From Rhodopseudomonas palustris (GTDB lineage: Bacteria; Pseudomonadota; Alphaproteobacteria; Rhizobiales; Xanthobacteraceae), in assembly GCF_007005445.1 (NCBI RefSeq), contig NZ_CP041387.1:620001-684000 (forward strand): DNA of 64,000 bases, in the 5' to 3' direction. Below, one piece after another: positions 55,864 to 64,000 of the stretch. Below the pieces are notes generated by a model that was not told the DNA's origin, made no database searches, and worked only from the letters and a program-made list of their open reading frames with translations. A program made the position numbers and the translations under genes. The first letter of the stretch is position 1. Each line of letters opens with the position of its first letter.

Positions 55864-57407
55864 TCGATCTGGGAAACCGCACCTTACGCCGCCGCGATGT
55901 TCTGGCGCTGTTCGGCGGCGCCTCTGCGGCCGGCGTGCTCGGATTGCCGCGCGAAGTGCTGGCCGCCAAGACCGGCGGCATTCTCAAGGTCGCTGCCCCT
56001 GCCAATCCGTCGTCGCTCGATCCGGCGACCGGTGGCGCCGGCTCCGATCACAGCATCCTGTGGACGATGTACGACACGCTGGTCGAATGGGACTACGACA
56101 CCTTGAAGCCGAAGCCCGGCATGGCGAAGTGGTCGTATCCCGATCCCAAGACCATGGTGCTGGAGATCTCCGAGGGTATCAAGTTCCACGACGGCACGCC
56201 GCTCGACGCCGAGGCAGTCAAGTTCAACCTCGATCGCAATCGCTCCGACCAGCGTTCCAACGTCAAATCCGATCTGCTGACTATCGAAGCTGTTGAAGTG
56301 ACCGGCCCGCTTCAGGTAACGCTGAAGCTGAAGAATCCCGACACCTCGCTGCCGGCGATCCTGTCGGACCGCGCCGGCATGATGGTGTCGCCGACCAATA
56401 TCAAGGCGCTCGGCAACGAAACCGACCGCAAGCCGGTCGGCGCCGGCCCGTGGAAGTTCGTGCGCTGGAACGACAACGAGATCATCGTCGTCGCCCGTAA
56501 CGAAAGCTACTGGCGCAAGGGCCGGCCGTTTCTCGATGGTATCGAGTTCAACATCATCCCGGAGAACGCCACGGCGCTGCGCTCGGTGGTCGCCGGCCAG
56601 AACGACATGACGTTCCAATTGCCGGCGCGGCTGAAGCCGGTGATCGAGCGCTCCAGGGATCTCAAGATGGTGTCGTCGCCGACGCTGTACTGCATCCAGG
56701 TGTACTTCAACTACGCCCGCGCGCCGCTCGACAACGTCAAGGTTCGTCAGGCGATCAACTTCGCGCTCGATCGCGACGCCTTCGTCAAAGCGGCGCTGAG
56801 CGGCCTCGGCGAACCGGCCCGGATGACGCTGCCGAGCACCCATTGGGCCTACGCCAAGGACGTCGCCGGCACCTATCCGTATGATCCGGACAAGGCGAAA
56901 AAGCTGCTCGCCGAAGCCGGCTACAAGGACGGGCTGGAGATGACGATCGGCGGCTACACCGATCAGGACTCGGTGCGGCGCGGCGAAATCATCCAGGACC
57001 AGCTCGGCAAGGTCGGCATCAGGCTGAAGTTCACGCGCGGCACCATCGCCGAGATCAGCGCGCAGTTCTTCGCCCAGGAGAAGAAATTCGACATGCTGGT
57101 GTCGGCCTGGACCGGTCGGCCCGATCCGAGCATGACCTACGCACTCGGCTTTGACAAAGGCGCCTACTACAACGCCGGCCGCACCGCCGATCCGGAGCTG
57201 TCAAAGCTGATCCAGGAGAGCCGCGCCAGCCAGGATCTCGCCGAACGCGCCGCGGTGTTCGCCAAGATTCAACGCATCACGGTGGGGCAGGCGCTGTCGG
57301 CTCCGCTTGCGTTCCAGTTCGAACTCGATGCGCTGTCGGCGAAGGTGAAGGACTTCCAGCCGAACCTGCTCGGCAAGCCGAAGTTCGAGAACGTCTCGCT
57401 CGCCTGA
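55854..57407 (+). CDS. Periplasmic solute-binding protein, Opp/Dpp family (SBP_bac_5)
   Basis: This 517-aa cluster C binding protein has an N-terminal TLRRRDVLALFGGASAAG, consistent with a Tat signal peptide. Family segments include GILKVAAPANPSSLDPATGG, the LEISEGIKFHDGTPLDAEAVKFNLDR hallmark and KVRQAINFALDRDAFVKA. Ligands in this family range from peptides to nickel and organic compounds, so the ligand here is open. A ribosome binding site, GGGAGG, lies inside the oppF tail. A strong hairpin follows the gene. Confidence 0.9.
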   Translation: MRVIDLGNRTLRRRDVLALFGGASAAGVLGLPREVLAAKTGGILKVAAPANPSSLDPATGGAGSDHSILWTMYDTLVEWDYDTLKPKPGMAKWSYPDPKTMVLEISEGIKFHDGTPLDAEAVKFNLDRNRSDQRSNVKSDLLTIEAVEVTGPLQVTLKLKNPDTSLPAILSDRAGMMVSPTNIKALGNETDRKPVGAGPWKFVRWNDNEIIVVARNESYWRKGRPFLDGIEFNIIPENATALRSVVAGQNDMTFQLPARLKPVIERSRDLKMVSSPTLYCIQVYFNYARAPLDNVKVRQAINFALDRDAFVKAALSGLGEPARMTLPSTHWAYAKDVAGTYPYDPDKAKKLLAEAGYKDGLEMTIGGYTDQDSVRRGEIIQDQLGKVGIRLKFTRGTIAEISAQFFAQEKKFDMLVSAWTGRPDPSMTYALGFDKGAYYNAGRTADPELSKLIQESRASQDLAERAAVFAKIQRITVGQALSAPLAFQFELDALSAKVKDFQPNLLGKPKFENVSLA

Positions 57408-57413
57408 TCGCCC

Positions 57414-57437
57414 GGCGCCGCGAGAGATCGCGGCGCC
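57414..57437 (+). terminator. Intercistronic stem-loop after the binding-protein gene
   Basis: GGCGCCGCGA and TCGCGGCGCC are perfect 10-nt arms with loop GAGA, followed by CTTTCTCT. Hairpins at this place in ABC operons usually protect the binding-protein message and lower permease expression. Confidence 0.6.
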
Positions 57438-57459
57438 CTTTCTCTGGACTGGTTTGGCC

Positions 57460-58416
57460 ATGTTGAACGCTCCGCGTCTGCGCATCATCGGTCGCCGCCT
57501 GCTGCACGCGGTGCCGGTGGTGGTGCTCTCCACCTTCATCGTGTTCGGTCTGCTCAAGCTGGTGCCGGGCGACGTCGCCGTGACGCTGGCGGGCGACAAC
57601 GCATCCGAGCAGCGTATCGCCGAGATCCGCGAACTCTACGGCCTGAACCAGCCGTTCCTGGTGCAATACGGCTCGTGGCTGTCGAAGGCGGTGCAGGGCG
57701 ATCTGTCGAATTCGCTGGTGTCGAGCGAAGCGGTGCTGACTTCGATCGAGCGCTGCCTGCCGCATACGCTGCTGATCGTCGCGCTGGCGCTGCTCACCGC
57801 ACTGGTGATCGGCGTGCCGCTCGGCATTGCGGCTGCGGCGAAGCCGGGCTCATGGATCGACGGCATCGTGATGGCGGTTGCGTCGCTCGGCGTCGCGGTG
57901 CCGAATTTCTGGCTCGGCATGCTGCTGGTGGCGTTCTTCTCGCTGCAGCTCAATTGGCTGCCCGCGACCGGCGCGGTGTCGCTGATGAAGGACCCGGCCG
58001 CCGCTCTCAGCCACGCGCTTCTGCCGGCATTGGCGCTCGCTTCCGGCGGCATCGCCGAGGTGGCGCGGCAGCTGCGCTCGTCGCTGGTCGAGATCCTGTC
58101 GTCGCAGCAGGTCCGCACGCTGCACGCCAAGGGACTGGCGCCGTCGTCGATCCTGTGGCGGCACGGCCTGAAGAACGTCAGCGTCAATCTGCTCACCGTG
58201 ATCAGCCTGCTCGCCAACCGGATGCTGGCCGCCACCGTGGTGGTGGAGGCGGTGTTCGCCATTCCGGGGATGGGCGGCTTGATCGTCAACGCAGCGATGA
58301 ACCGCGATTTCCCGGTGGTGCAGGGGGTGGTGTTCACCATGGTGCTGATCGTGGTGGCGCTCAATCTGCTCACCGACATTCTCTACAGCGTGCTCGACCC
58401 GAGGATCTCGACATGA
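57460..58416 (+). CDS. Opp/Dpp-type ABC permease (OppB-like)
   Basis: This 318-aa six-span permease has the N-terminal DppB signature VVLSTFIVFGLLKLVPGD and the coupling helix region RQLRSSLVEILSSQQVRTLHAKGLA. The later AIPGMGGLIVNAAMNRDFPVVQG is typical of the family. ATG 57460 is preferred to an upstream TTG 57454. The stop overlaps the next start by 4 nt. Confidence 0.9.
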   Translation: MLNAPRLRIIGRRLLHAVPVVVLSTFIVFGLLKLVPGDVAVTLAGDNASEQRIAEIRELYGLNQPFLVQYGSWLSKAVQGDLSNSLVSSEAVLTSIERCLPHTLLIVALALLTALVIGVPLGIAAAAKPGSWIDGIVMAVASLGVAVPNFWLGMLLVAFFSLQLNWLPATGAVSLMKDPAAALSHALLPALALASGGIAEVARQLRSSLVEILSSQQVRTLHAKGLAPSSILWRHGLKNVSVNLLTVISLLANRMLAATVVVEAVFAIPGMGGLIVNAAMNRDFPVVQGVVFTMVLIVVALNLLTDILYSVLDPRIST

Positions 58417-59297
58417 CCACGGTCTCGCTCGCGGCCCCGCAGCATCACCACCGCTGGCGTCGGTCGCGCCGTTTCCTGCGCTGGTTCGTCTCCGATCTGC
58501 GCGGCGCCATCAGCCTGACGTTTCTGCTGGTGCTGCTGGTGATCTCGCTGCTGGCGCCGTGGATTGCGCCATACGATCCGGTCGCACAGAACATCGATGC
58601 GGCGCTGGCGCCGATGTCGGCGCAGCATTGGCTCGGGGCGGACGATCTCGGCCGCGACACGTTGAGCCGTCTGATCTACGGCGGCATGGCGTCGCTGTAT
58701 GCGAGCTTCCTGGCGGTGGCGATCGCGGTGCTGATCGGCGTGCCGGTCGGCATCCTCGCCGGCTATCTCGGCGGCTGGGTGGACACCATGATCAGCCGCG
58801 TCATCGACAGTTTCCTGTCGTTCCCGGCAATCGTGCTGGCGATCGCCGTCACCGGTGCGCTCGGCATCGGCCTCACCAACGGCATGATCTCGGTCGGCAT
58901 CGTGTTCGCGCCGCAGCTCGCGCGGCTGGTGCGGGCGCGGACGCTGGTGGTGCGGCAGGAGCTGTATGTCGACGCTGCGCGCTGCTTCGGCGGCTCGACC
59001 GGCCGCATCCTGTGGCGGCATGTTCTGCCGAACGCGATCCAGCCAGTGATCGTGCAGGTGACGTTGCTGCTCGCCGCGGCGCTGCTCGCCGAGGCCAGCC
59101 TCAGCTTCCTCGGCCTCGGCATTCAGCCGCCCGATCCGAGCTGGGGCGCGATGCTGGCGCGCGCCTATCAGAACATGGAGATAGCGCCGGAGCAGATGTA
59201 TCCGCCGGGGCTCGCCATCCTGTTCACCGCGCTCGCCTACAATACGCTCGGCGAATCCTTGCGGGCGGCGCTCGATCCGACCATGAAGCGCAATTGA
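58413..59297 (+). CDS. Opp/Dpp-type ABC permease (OppC-like)
   Basis: This 294-aa permease has HWLGADDLGRDTLSRLIYGG, the OppC hallmark, followed by VRARTLVVRQELYVDAARCFGGS in the coupling loop and SFLGLGIQPPDPSWGAML near the C-terminus. It is translationally coupled to the OppB-like gene. The acyl-CoA ligase gene follows after 26 nt. Confidence 0.9.
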   Translation: MTTVSLAAPQHHHRWRRSRRFLRWFVSDLRGAISLTFLLVLLVISLLAPWIAPYDPVAQNIDAALAPMSAQHWLGADDLGRDTLSRLIYGGMASLYASFLAVAIAVLIGVPVGILAGYLGGWVDTMISRVIDSFLSFPAIVLAIAVTGALGIGLTNGMISVGIVFAPQLARLVRARTLVVRQELYVDAARCFGGSTGRILWRHVLPNAIQPVIVQVTLLLAAALLAEASLSFLGLGIQPPDPSWGAMLARAYQNMEIAPEQMYPPGLAILFTALAYNTLGESLRAALDPTMKRN

Positions 59298-59323
59298 TCA
59301 ATCAAGAACAACAAGGACGGGAC

Positions 59324-61039
59324 ATGACCGTGGACGCCAAGGAAGCCGACTATCTGGCAAAGCTGCACGCGCTGTGGGCCAAGGCGTGGCCGATGGGCAC
59401 GCCGCGCGAGCCGCAATATCTGCACGGCGAAGTCGCGCTCAGCGAGTACTTGCGCGCCTGGGCGAAATCGGCACCGCAGCGGCCGGCGGTGATCTTCTAC
59501 GGCCACGTCACCACCTATGCGAATCTCGATGAGCAGAGCGACCGCTTCGCTGCGTTGCTGATGCAGAAGGGCGTCAAGAAGGGCGACCGCGTCGCGGTTT
59601 TCCTGCCGAACTGCCCGCAGTTCCACATCGTATTCTTCGGCATTCTCAAGCTCGGTGCGATCCATGTGCCGGTCAGTCCGTTGTCGCGGGCGTTCGAGCT
59701 GTCCTACGAGCTCAACGACACCGACGCCGAAGTCATCGTGGCGCTCGACCAGCTCGCCGGCGTGGTCGAGCAGGTCCGCGCCGAGACCTCGCTGCGCGAA
59801 GTGATCGTCACCAGCTTCGCCGACGTGATCCCGGCCGATCCGACGATCCCGGTGCCGGACTCGGTGAGCGGCCCGCGTATCGCGGTGCCGGGCGCGACCG
59901 ACCTGCTGCCTGCGCTCGCGGCATTGCCGAGGCCGGAGCCGCTGCCGCCGGCCTCGCTCGACGATGTCGCGGCGCTGAACTACACCGGCGGCACCACCGG
60001 CATGCCGAAGGGCTGCGTCCACACCCAGCGCGACATGGTCTACACGGCGGCCGCCAATCACGGCATCTCGGTGGTGGCCGATCAGAACAGCGTGTTCCTG
60101 TCGTTCTTCCCCGAGTTCTGGATCGCGGGCGAGAACTTCGGTCTGATCTTCCCGATGTTCACCGGCGCCACGCTGGTGCTGCTGGCGCGGTGGGATGCGC
60201 TCGGCGTGCTGAGCGCGATCCAGCGTTACAAGGTCAACGTCACGGCGATGCCGGTCGACGGCGCGGTCGAGTTGATGGATCACCCGCGCTTCAAGGAGTT
60301 CGATCTGTCCTCGCTCAGCCAGGTGCGGGTGGTGTCGTTCGTCAAGAAGCTCAACCCGACCTACCGCAAGCGCTGGAAGGATCTCACCGGCACGATCCTT
60401 ACCGAAGCCGCGTGGGGCATGACCGAGACCCACACCTCGAACACGTTCACGGCCGGCTTCCAGGGCGACGATTTCGATCTGGTGTCGCAGCCGATCTTCG
60501 TCGGCCTGCCGGTGCCCGGTGCGGAGTTCAAGATCACCGACTTCGAGACCGGCGAACTGGTGCCGCTCGGCGGCGAAGGCGAAATCCGCGTCCGCACGCC
60601 GTCCCTGCTCAAGAGCTACTGGAATAAGCCGGAGGCGACCGCGCAATCGCTGGTCGATGGCTGGCTGCGCACCGGCGACATCGGCACCATCGATTCCGAT
60701 GGCTTCCTGCACTTCCTCGGCCGCCGCAAGGAGATGCTCAAGGTCAAGGGCATGAGCGTGTTTCCGCCGGAGATCGAAGCACTGCTCGGCCAGCATCCGA
60801 AGGTGCTCGGTTCAGGCGTTGTCGGGCGCGACGATCCCGGCAAAGGCCAGGTGCCGGTCGCCTTCATCCAGCTCAAGCCGGAAGCCGAAGGCACCATCAC
60901 GCCGGCCGAGCTGCAGGCCTGGTGCGCCGAGCGGATGGCGGTCTACAAGGTTCCGGAGATCCGTATGATCGACGCGTTGCCGATGACCGCGACCGGCAAG
61001 GTGAAGAAGCAAGAGCTGAACGCCAACGCGCCGCTGTGA
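59324..61039 (+). CDS. Acyl/aryl-CoA ligase (AMP-forming)
   Basis: This 571-aa ANL-superfamily enzyme has YTGGTTGMPKGCVHTQ as P-loop, GMTETHTSNTF, the hinge GRRKEMLKVKGMSVFPPEIEA and the catalytic lysine motif MTATGKVKKQE near the C-terminus. It probably activates the acid imported by the neighbouring transporter. The chain length or ring type cannot be read from the sequence. ATG 59324 is preceded by AAGGACGGG. The downstream carboxylase would act on its product or on a later intermediate. Confidence 0.9.
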   Translation: MTVDAKEADYLAKLHALWAKAWPMGTPREPQYLHGEVALSEYLRAWAKSAPQRPAVIFYGHVTTYANLDEQSDRFAALLMQKGVKKGDRVAVFLPNCPQFHIVFFGILKLGAIHVPVSPLSRAFELSYELNDTDAEVIVALDQLAGVVEQVRAETSLREVIVTSFADVIPADPTIPVPDSVSGPRIAVPGATDLLPALAALPRPEPLPPASLDDVAALNYTGGTTGMPKGCVHTQRDMVYTAAANHGISVVADQNSVFLSFFPEFWIAGENFGLIFPMFTGATLVLLARWDALGVLSAIQRYKVNVTAMPVDGAVELMDHPRFKEFDLSSLSQVRVVSFVKKLNPTYRKRWKDLTGTILTEAAWGMTETHTSNTFTAGFQGDDFDLVSQPIFVGLPVPGAEFKITDFETGELVPLGGEGEIRVRTPSLLKSYWNKPEATAQSLVDGWLRTGDIGTIDSDGFLHFLGRRKEMLKVKGMSVFPPEIEALLGQHPKVLGSGVVGRDDPGKGQVPVAFIQLKPEAEGTITPAELQAWCAERMAVYKVPEIRMIDALPMTATGKVKKQELNANAPL

Positions 61040-61047
61040 AACGAGAC

Positions 61048-61075
61048 GGCCGGCGACGCTAAGGCGTCGCCGGCC
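61048..61075. terminator. Perfect 12-bp stem-loop between ligase and carboxylase
   Basis: GGCCGGCGACGC and GCGTCGCCGGCC are exact inverted arms with loop TAAG, between the ligase stop and the carboxylase start. No T-run follows; it may reduce readthrough or protect transcript ends. Confidence 0.55.
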
Positions 61076-61102
61076 CAAAGCTACCTGCCGAGGAAATCCC
61101 CA

Positions 61103-64000
61103 ATGCCGTTCCGAAAACTGCTGATCGCCAACCGCGGCGAGATCGCGATCCGTATCGCGCGCGCCGCCGCCGAGTCCGGCCTGACCACAGTGGCGATCCA
61201 TCCCGCCGAGGACGCGGCGTCGCTGCACGTCCGCATCGCCGATCACGCCGAACAGATTCCCGGCCGCGGCGCGCGGGCCTATCTCGACATCGAGGCGGTG
61301 ATTGCGGCGGCGAAGGCGGCTGGCTGCGATGCGCTGCATCCCGGCTACGGCTTCCTCAGTGAGAATGCCGACCTTGCGCGGCGCTGCGCCGAGGAGGGCA
61401 TCACCTTCGTCGGGCCGTCGCCGGAGGCGCTGCGGCTGTTCGGCGACAAGGTCGCGGCCAAGGAGCTGGCGAAGCGCTGCGATGTGCCGATCATCGCCGG
61501 CACGGTCGGTCCGTCGACGCTGGAGGAGATTCAGACGTTCTTTGCCTCGCTCGGCGACAAGCCGGCGGTGATGATCAAGGCGATGGCCGGCGGCGGCGGT
61601 CGCGGCATGCGCATCGTCGAGCGCGCCGAGGATCTCGCCGACGCCTATGGGCGCTGTCAGTCCGAGGCCAAGGCGGCGTTCGGCTACGAGGGCGTCTATG
61701 CCGAGCGGCTGATCCGCAACGCGCGGCACATCGAGGTGCAGATCATCGGCGACCGGCATGGCGGCGTCAGTCAGCTCTGGGAACGCGAATGCACCATTCA
61801 GCGCCGCAACCAGAAGCTGGTCGAGATCGCGCCGAGCCCGTCGCTGTCCGAAAGCCTTCGCAGCAGAATCGTCGAAGCCGCCAAGGCGCTGGCCGCGATG
61901 GCGAATTACGACAGCCTCGGCACCTTCGAGTTTCTGGTCGACGGTGACGCCGGCGAAGGTGCCGGCGTCTACGCGTTCATCGAGGCCAATCCGCGACTGC
62001 AGGTCGAACACACCGTCACCGAAGAGGTGCTGGCGGTCGATCTGGTGCGTGCCCAGCTCGCAGTCGCCGGCGGCGCGACGCTGGCCTCGCTCGGCCTCGA
62101 TCAGCCCTCGGTGCCGCGGCCGCGCGGGTTCGCGATCCAGCTCCGCGTCAACATGGAGACGATGGACGCCAAAGGCGCGACCAAGCCGACCGGCGGTAAG
62201 CTTGCGATCTTCGAGCCGCCATCCGGGCCCGGCGTCCGCGTCGATACGTTCGGCTATGCCGGCTACACCACCAGCGCGTCCTACGATTCACTGCTCGCCA
62301 AGGTGATCGTGCATGGCCGCGGCGACTGGGCCGAGGCGGTCGCAAAGGCCGCGCGGACGCTGCGCGAATTCCGCATCGGCGGCGTTGCCACCAACGTGCC
62401 GTTGCTGCAGGCGATCCTCGCGCACGCCGATTTCAAGGCCAATCGGGTCAGCACCAGCTTCATCGATCGCCATGTTGCCGAGCTGGTCGAGGCTGCGCAG
62501 CAATTCGACCATCCGCTGATCGCGACCGAAGGCGCCGACCCGCGCGGCAGCAGCCCGACGGCTACTTCGGAGCCGGTCCCCGAGGGCGCGGTCGCGATTG
62601 CCGCGCCGCTGCAGGGCACTGTGGTGGCGATCACGGTCGCGGAAGGCGACGTGGTGCGGCCGGGGCAGCAGCTCGCGGTGATCGAGTCGATGAAGATGGA
62701 GCATCTGGTCGCGGCCGAGCAGGGCGGGCGCATCCGGCGTATCGTCGCCGCCGACGGCGTGACGCTGATGCAGGGCGAGCCGATCCTGTATCTCGAGCCG
62801 CAGGACGTCGAAGGCGACCACGTCGTCGCCGAAGAGGATATCGATCTCGACGCGATCCGGCCGGACCTCGCCGAGATGCTGGCGCGGCAGGCCAACACCC
62901 TCGACGAGAACCGGCCGGACTCGGTGGGGCGGCGGCGCAAGACCAATCAGCGCACCGCGCGCGAGAACATCGCGCAGCTCGTCGACGACGGCTCGTTCAT
63001 GGAATACGGCAGCCTGGCGATCGCCGGCCAGCGCCGCCGCCGTTCGCTCGACGATTTGATCAAGAACACCCCGGCTGACGGCCTCGTCACCGGTGTGGCC
63101 ACCGTCAATGCCGCGGAGTTCGGCGAGCACGCCGCGCGCTGCATGGTGATCGCCTACGATTACACCGTGCTGGCCGGCACCCAGGGCCACATGAACCACA
63201 AGAAGATCGACCGGATGCTGACGCTGGTCGAGCAGTGGCGGATGCCGCTGGTGTTCTACGCCGAAGGCGGCGGCGGCCGGCCCGGCGATACCGATCGGCT
63301 CGGCATGACCGGTCTCGACGGTCCATCCTTCGTGCAGTTCGCCAAGCTGTCCGGCCTGGTGCCGGTGGTCGGCGTCGTCTCCGGCTATTGCTTCGCCGGC
63401 AACGCCGCGATGCTCGGCTGCTGCGACGTCATCATCGCCACCCAGAACGCCTCGATCGGCATGGGCGGGCCGGCGATGATCGAGGGCGGCGGCCTCGGCG
63501 TTTATCATCCGGCCGAGGTCGGACCGGTGTCGTTCCAGTCGCCGAACGGCGTGGTCGATATTCTGGTGCAGGACGAAGAGGAGGCGACCCGGGTCGCGCA
63601 GAAATATCTGTCCTACTTCCAGGGCGCGGTGAGCGAATGGAAGGCGCCGGACCAGCGGCTGCTGCGCCGGGCGATCCCGGAGAACCGGCTGCGGGTCTAC
63701 GACATCCGCAATGTCATCGATCTTATCGCGGATGAAGATTCGGTGCTCGAACTGCGCCGCGATTTCGGCGTCGGCATGATCACCGCCTTCATCCGGATCG
63801 AGGGCAAGCCATTCGGTCTGATCGCCAACAATCCGAAGCATCTCGGCGGCGCGATCGACGCCGACGCCGGCGACAAGGCGGCGCGCTTCCTGCAGCTCTG
63901 CGACGCATTCGACATTCCGATCGTGTCGCTGTGCGACACGCCCGGCTTCATGGTCGGCCCCGAGGCCGAGAAGACCGCGATCGTCCGTCATGTTGCGCGG
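61103..64000 (+). CDS. Single-chain biotin-dependent acyl-CoA carboxylase, 3' end outside window
   Basis: 966 codons are visible and the frame is open at the end of the window. Residues 1 to about 450 form a biotin carboxylase (KLLIANRGEIAIRIARAA, ATP-grasp GGGGRGMRIV, EANPRLQVEHTVTEE). Residues about 495-570 are a BCCP domain with the biotinylation site ESMKMEH (K531). From about 600 a carboxyltransferase begins (GTQGHMNHKKIDRML, then GYCFAGNAAMLG). This BC-BCCP-CT layout in one chain is that of the single-chain acyl-CoA carboxylases, called long-chain acyl-CoA carboxylase in mycobacteria, and not of the usual multi-subunit enzymes. The acyl-CoA substrate is unknown. Confidence 0.92.
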   Translation, partial: MPFRKLLIANRGEIAIRIARAAAESGLTTVAIHPAEDAASLHVRIADHAEQIPGRGARAYLDIEAVIAAAKAAGCDALHPGYGFLSENADLARRCAEEGITFVGPSPEALRLFGDKVAAKELAKRCDVPIIAGTVGPSTLEEIQTFFASLGDKPAVMIKAMAGGGGRGMRIVERAEDLADAYGRCQSEAKAAFGYEGVYAERLIRNARHIEVQIIGDRHGGVSQLWERECTIQRRNQKLVEIAPSPSLSESLRSRIVEAAKALAAMANYDSLGTFEFLVDGDAGEGAGVYAFIEANPRLQVEHTVTEEVLAVDLVRAQLAVAGGATLASLGLDQPSVPRPRGFAIQLRVNMETMDAKGATKPTGGKLAIFEPPSGPGVRVDTFGYAGYTTSASYDSLLAKVIVHGRGDWAEAVAKAARTLREFRIGGVATNVPLLQAILAHADFKANRVSTSFIDRHVAELVEAAQQFDHPLIATEGADPRGSSPTATSEPVPEGAVAIAAPLQGTVVAITVAEGDVVRPGQQLAVIESMKMEHLVAAEQGGRIRRIVAADGVTLMQGEPILYLEPQDVEGDHVVAEEDIDLDAIRPDLAEMLARQANTLDENRPDSVGRRRKTNQRTARENIAQLVDDGSFMEYGSLAIAGQRRRRSLDDLIKNTPADGLVTGVATVNAAEFGEHAARCMVIAYDYTVLAGTQGHMNHKKIDRMLTLVEQWRMPLVFYAEGGGGRPGDTDRLGMTGLDGPSFVQFAKLSGLVPVVGVVSGYCFAGNAAMLGCCDVIIATQNASIGMGGPAMIEGGGLGVYHPAEVGPVSFQSPNGVVDILVQDEEEATRVAQKYLSYFQGAVSEWKAPDQRLLRRAIPENRLRVYDIRNVIDLIADEDSVLELRRDFGVGMITAFIRIEGKPFGLIANNPKHLGGAIDADAGDKAARFLQLCDAFDIPIVSLCDTPGFMVGPEAEKTAIVRHVAR

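Overview
The window (GC-rich, tightly packed, many ATGA stop/start overlaps) looks like a chromosomal segment of a purple non-sulfur alphaproteobacterium, most probably Rhodopseudomonas (R. palustris group). The clearest evidence is the contiguous bad–hba aromatic-acid cluster, whose order and protein lengths match what is known for R. palustris. Supporting evidence is the general-stress (EcfG-type) promoters and the REP-like palindromes in intergenic gaps. No tRNA, rRNA, CRISPR array, IS element or phage gene was seen.

Region 1 (1-24.4 kb) is aromatic-acid catabolism. badD(partial)-E-F-G encode benzoyl-CoA reductase, badA benzoate-CoA ligase and badB the ferredoxin that feeds the reductase. 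badM (Rrf2 repressor) and badL (GNAT acetyltransferase) lie on the other strand. Next comes the 4-hydroxybenzoate block: a branched-chain-amino-acid-type ABC transporter (hbaE-H), the ligase hbaA, the molybdenum enzyme 4-hydroxybenzoyl-CoA reductase (hbaBCD) and the regulator hbaR, which has a perfect FNR box upstream. Directly beyond it are a zinc alcohol dehydrogenase, an alpha/beta hydrolase, and boxC and boxB of the aerobic benzoyl-CoA epoxide pathway. The segment therefore carries anoxic and oxic routes for the same CoA thioester side by side, but boxA and boxD are not in the window.

Region 2 (24.5-36.1 kb) is a stress island: manganese catalase, SDR oxidoreductases, DUF378, DUF72 and DUF892 proteins, an HWE-type histidine kinase, a single-domain response regulator, a Crp/Fnr regulator, an isochorismatase-like hydrolase and a zinc dehydrogenase. 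Seven GGAAC-N16/17-(C/G)GTT promoters sit upstream of transcription units here, which suggests control by an EcfG-type sigma factor. A decayed patatin-phospholipase fragment marks an old rearrangement.

Region 3 (36.3-41.9 kb) is a Cus-like copper/silver RND efflux operon with two small periplasmic proteins and an upstream CsoR-like palindrome.

Region 4 (42.3-49.2 kb) is a sulfur island. A family 2A encapsulin shell gene overlaps a cysteine desulfurase gene whose product has a roughly 250-residue disordered N-terminal extension (the cargo signal). Serine O-acetyltransferase and a methionine transporter (metNIQ) follow.

Region 5 (49.5-64 kb) has a PaaK-like aryl-CoA ligase, a second MetQ paralog and two small genes. 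A GntR/FCD regulator with a perfect palindromic operator is divergent from an Opp-type ABC transporter, an acyl-CoA ligase and a single-chain biotin-dependent acyl-CoA carboxylase that runs off the window. The last block looks like an import-activate-carboxylate pathway for an unidentified organic acid.
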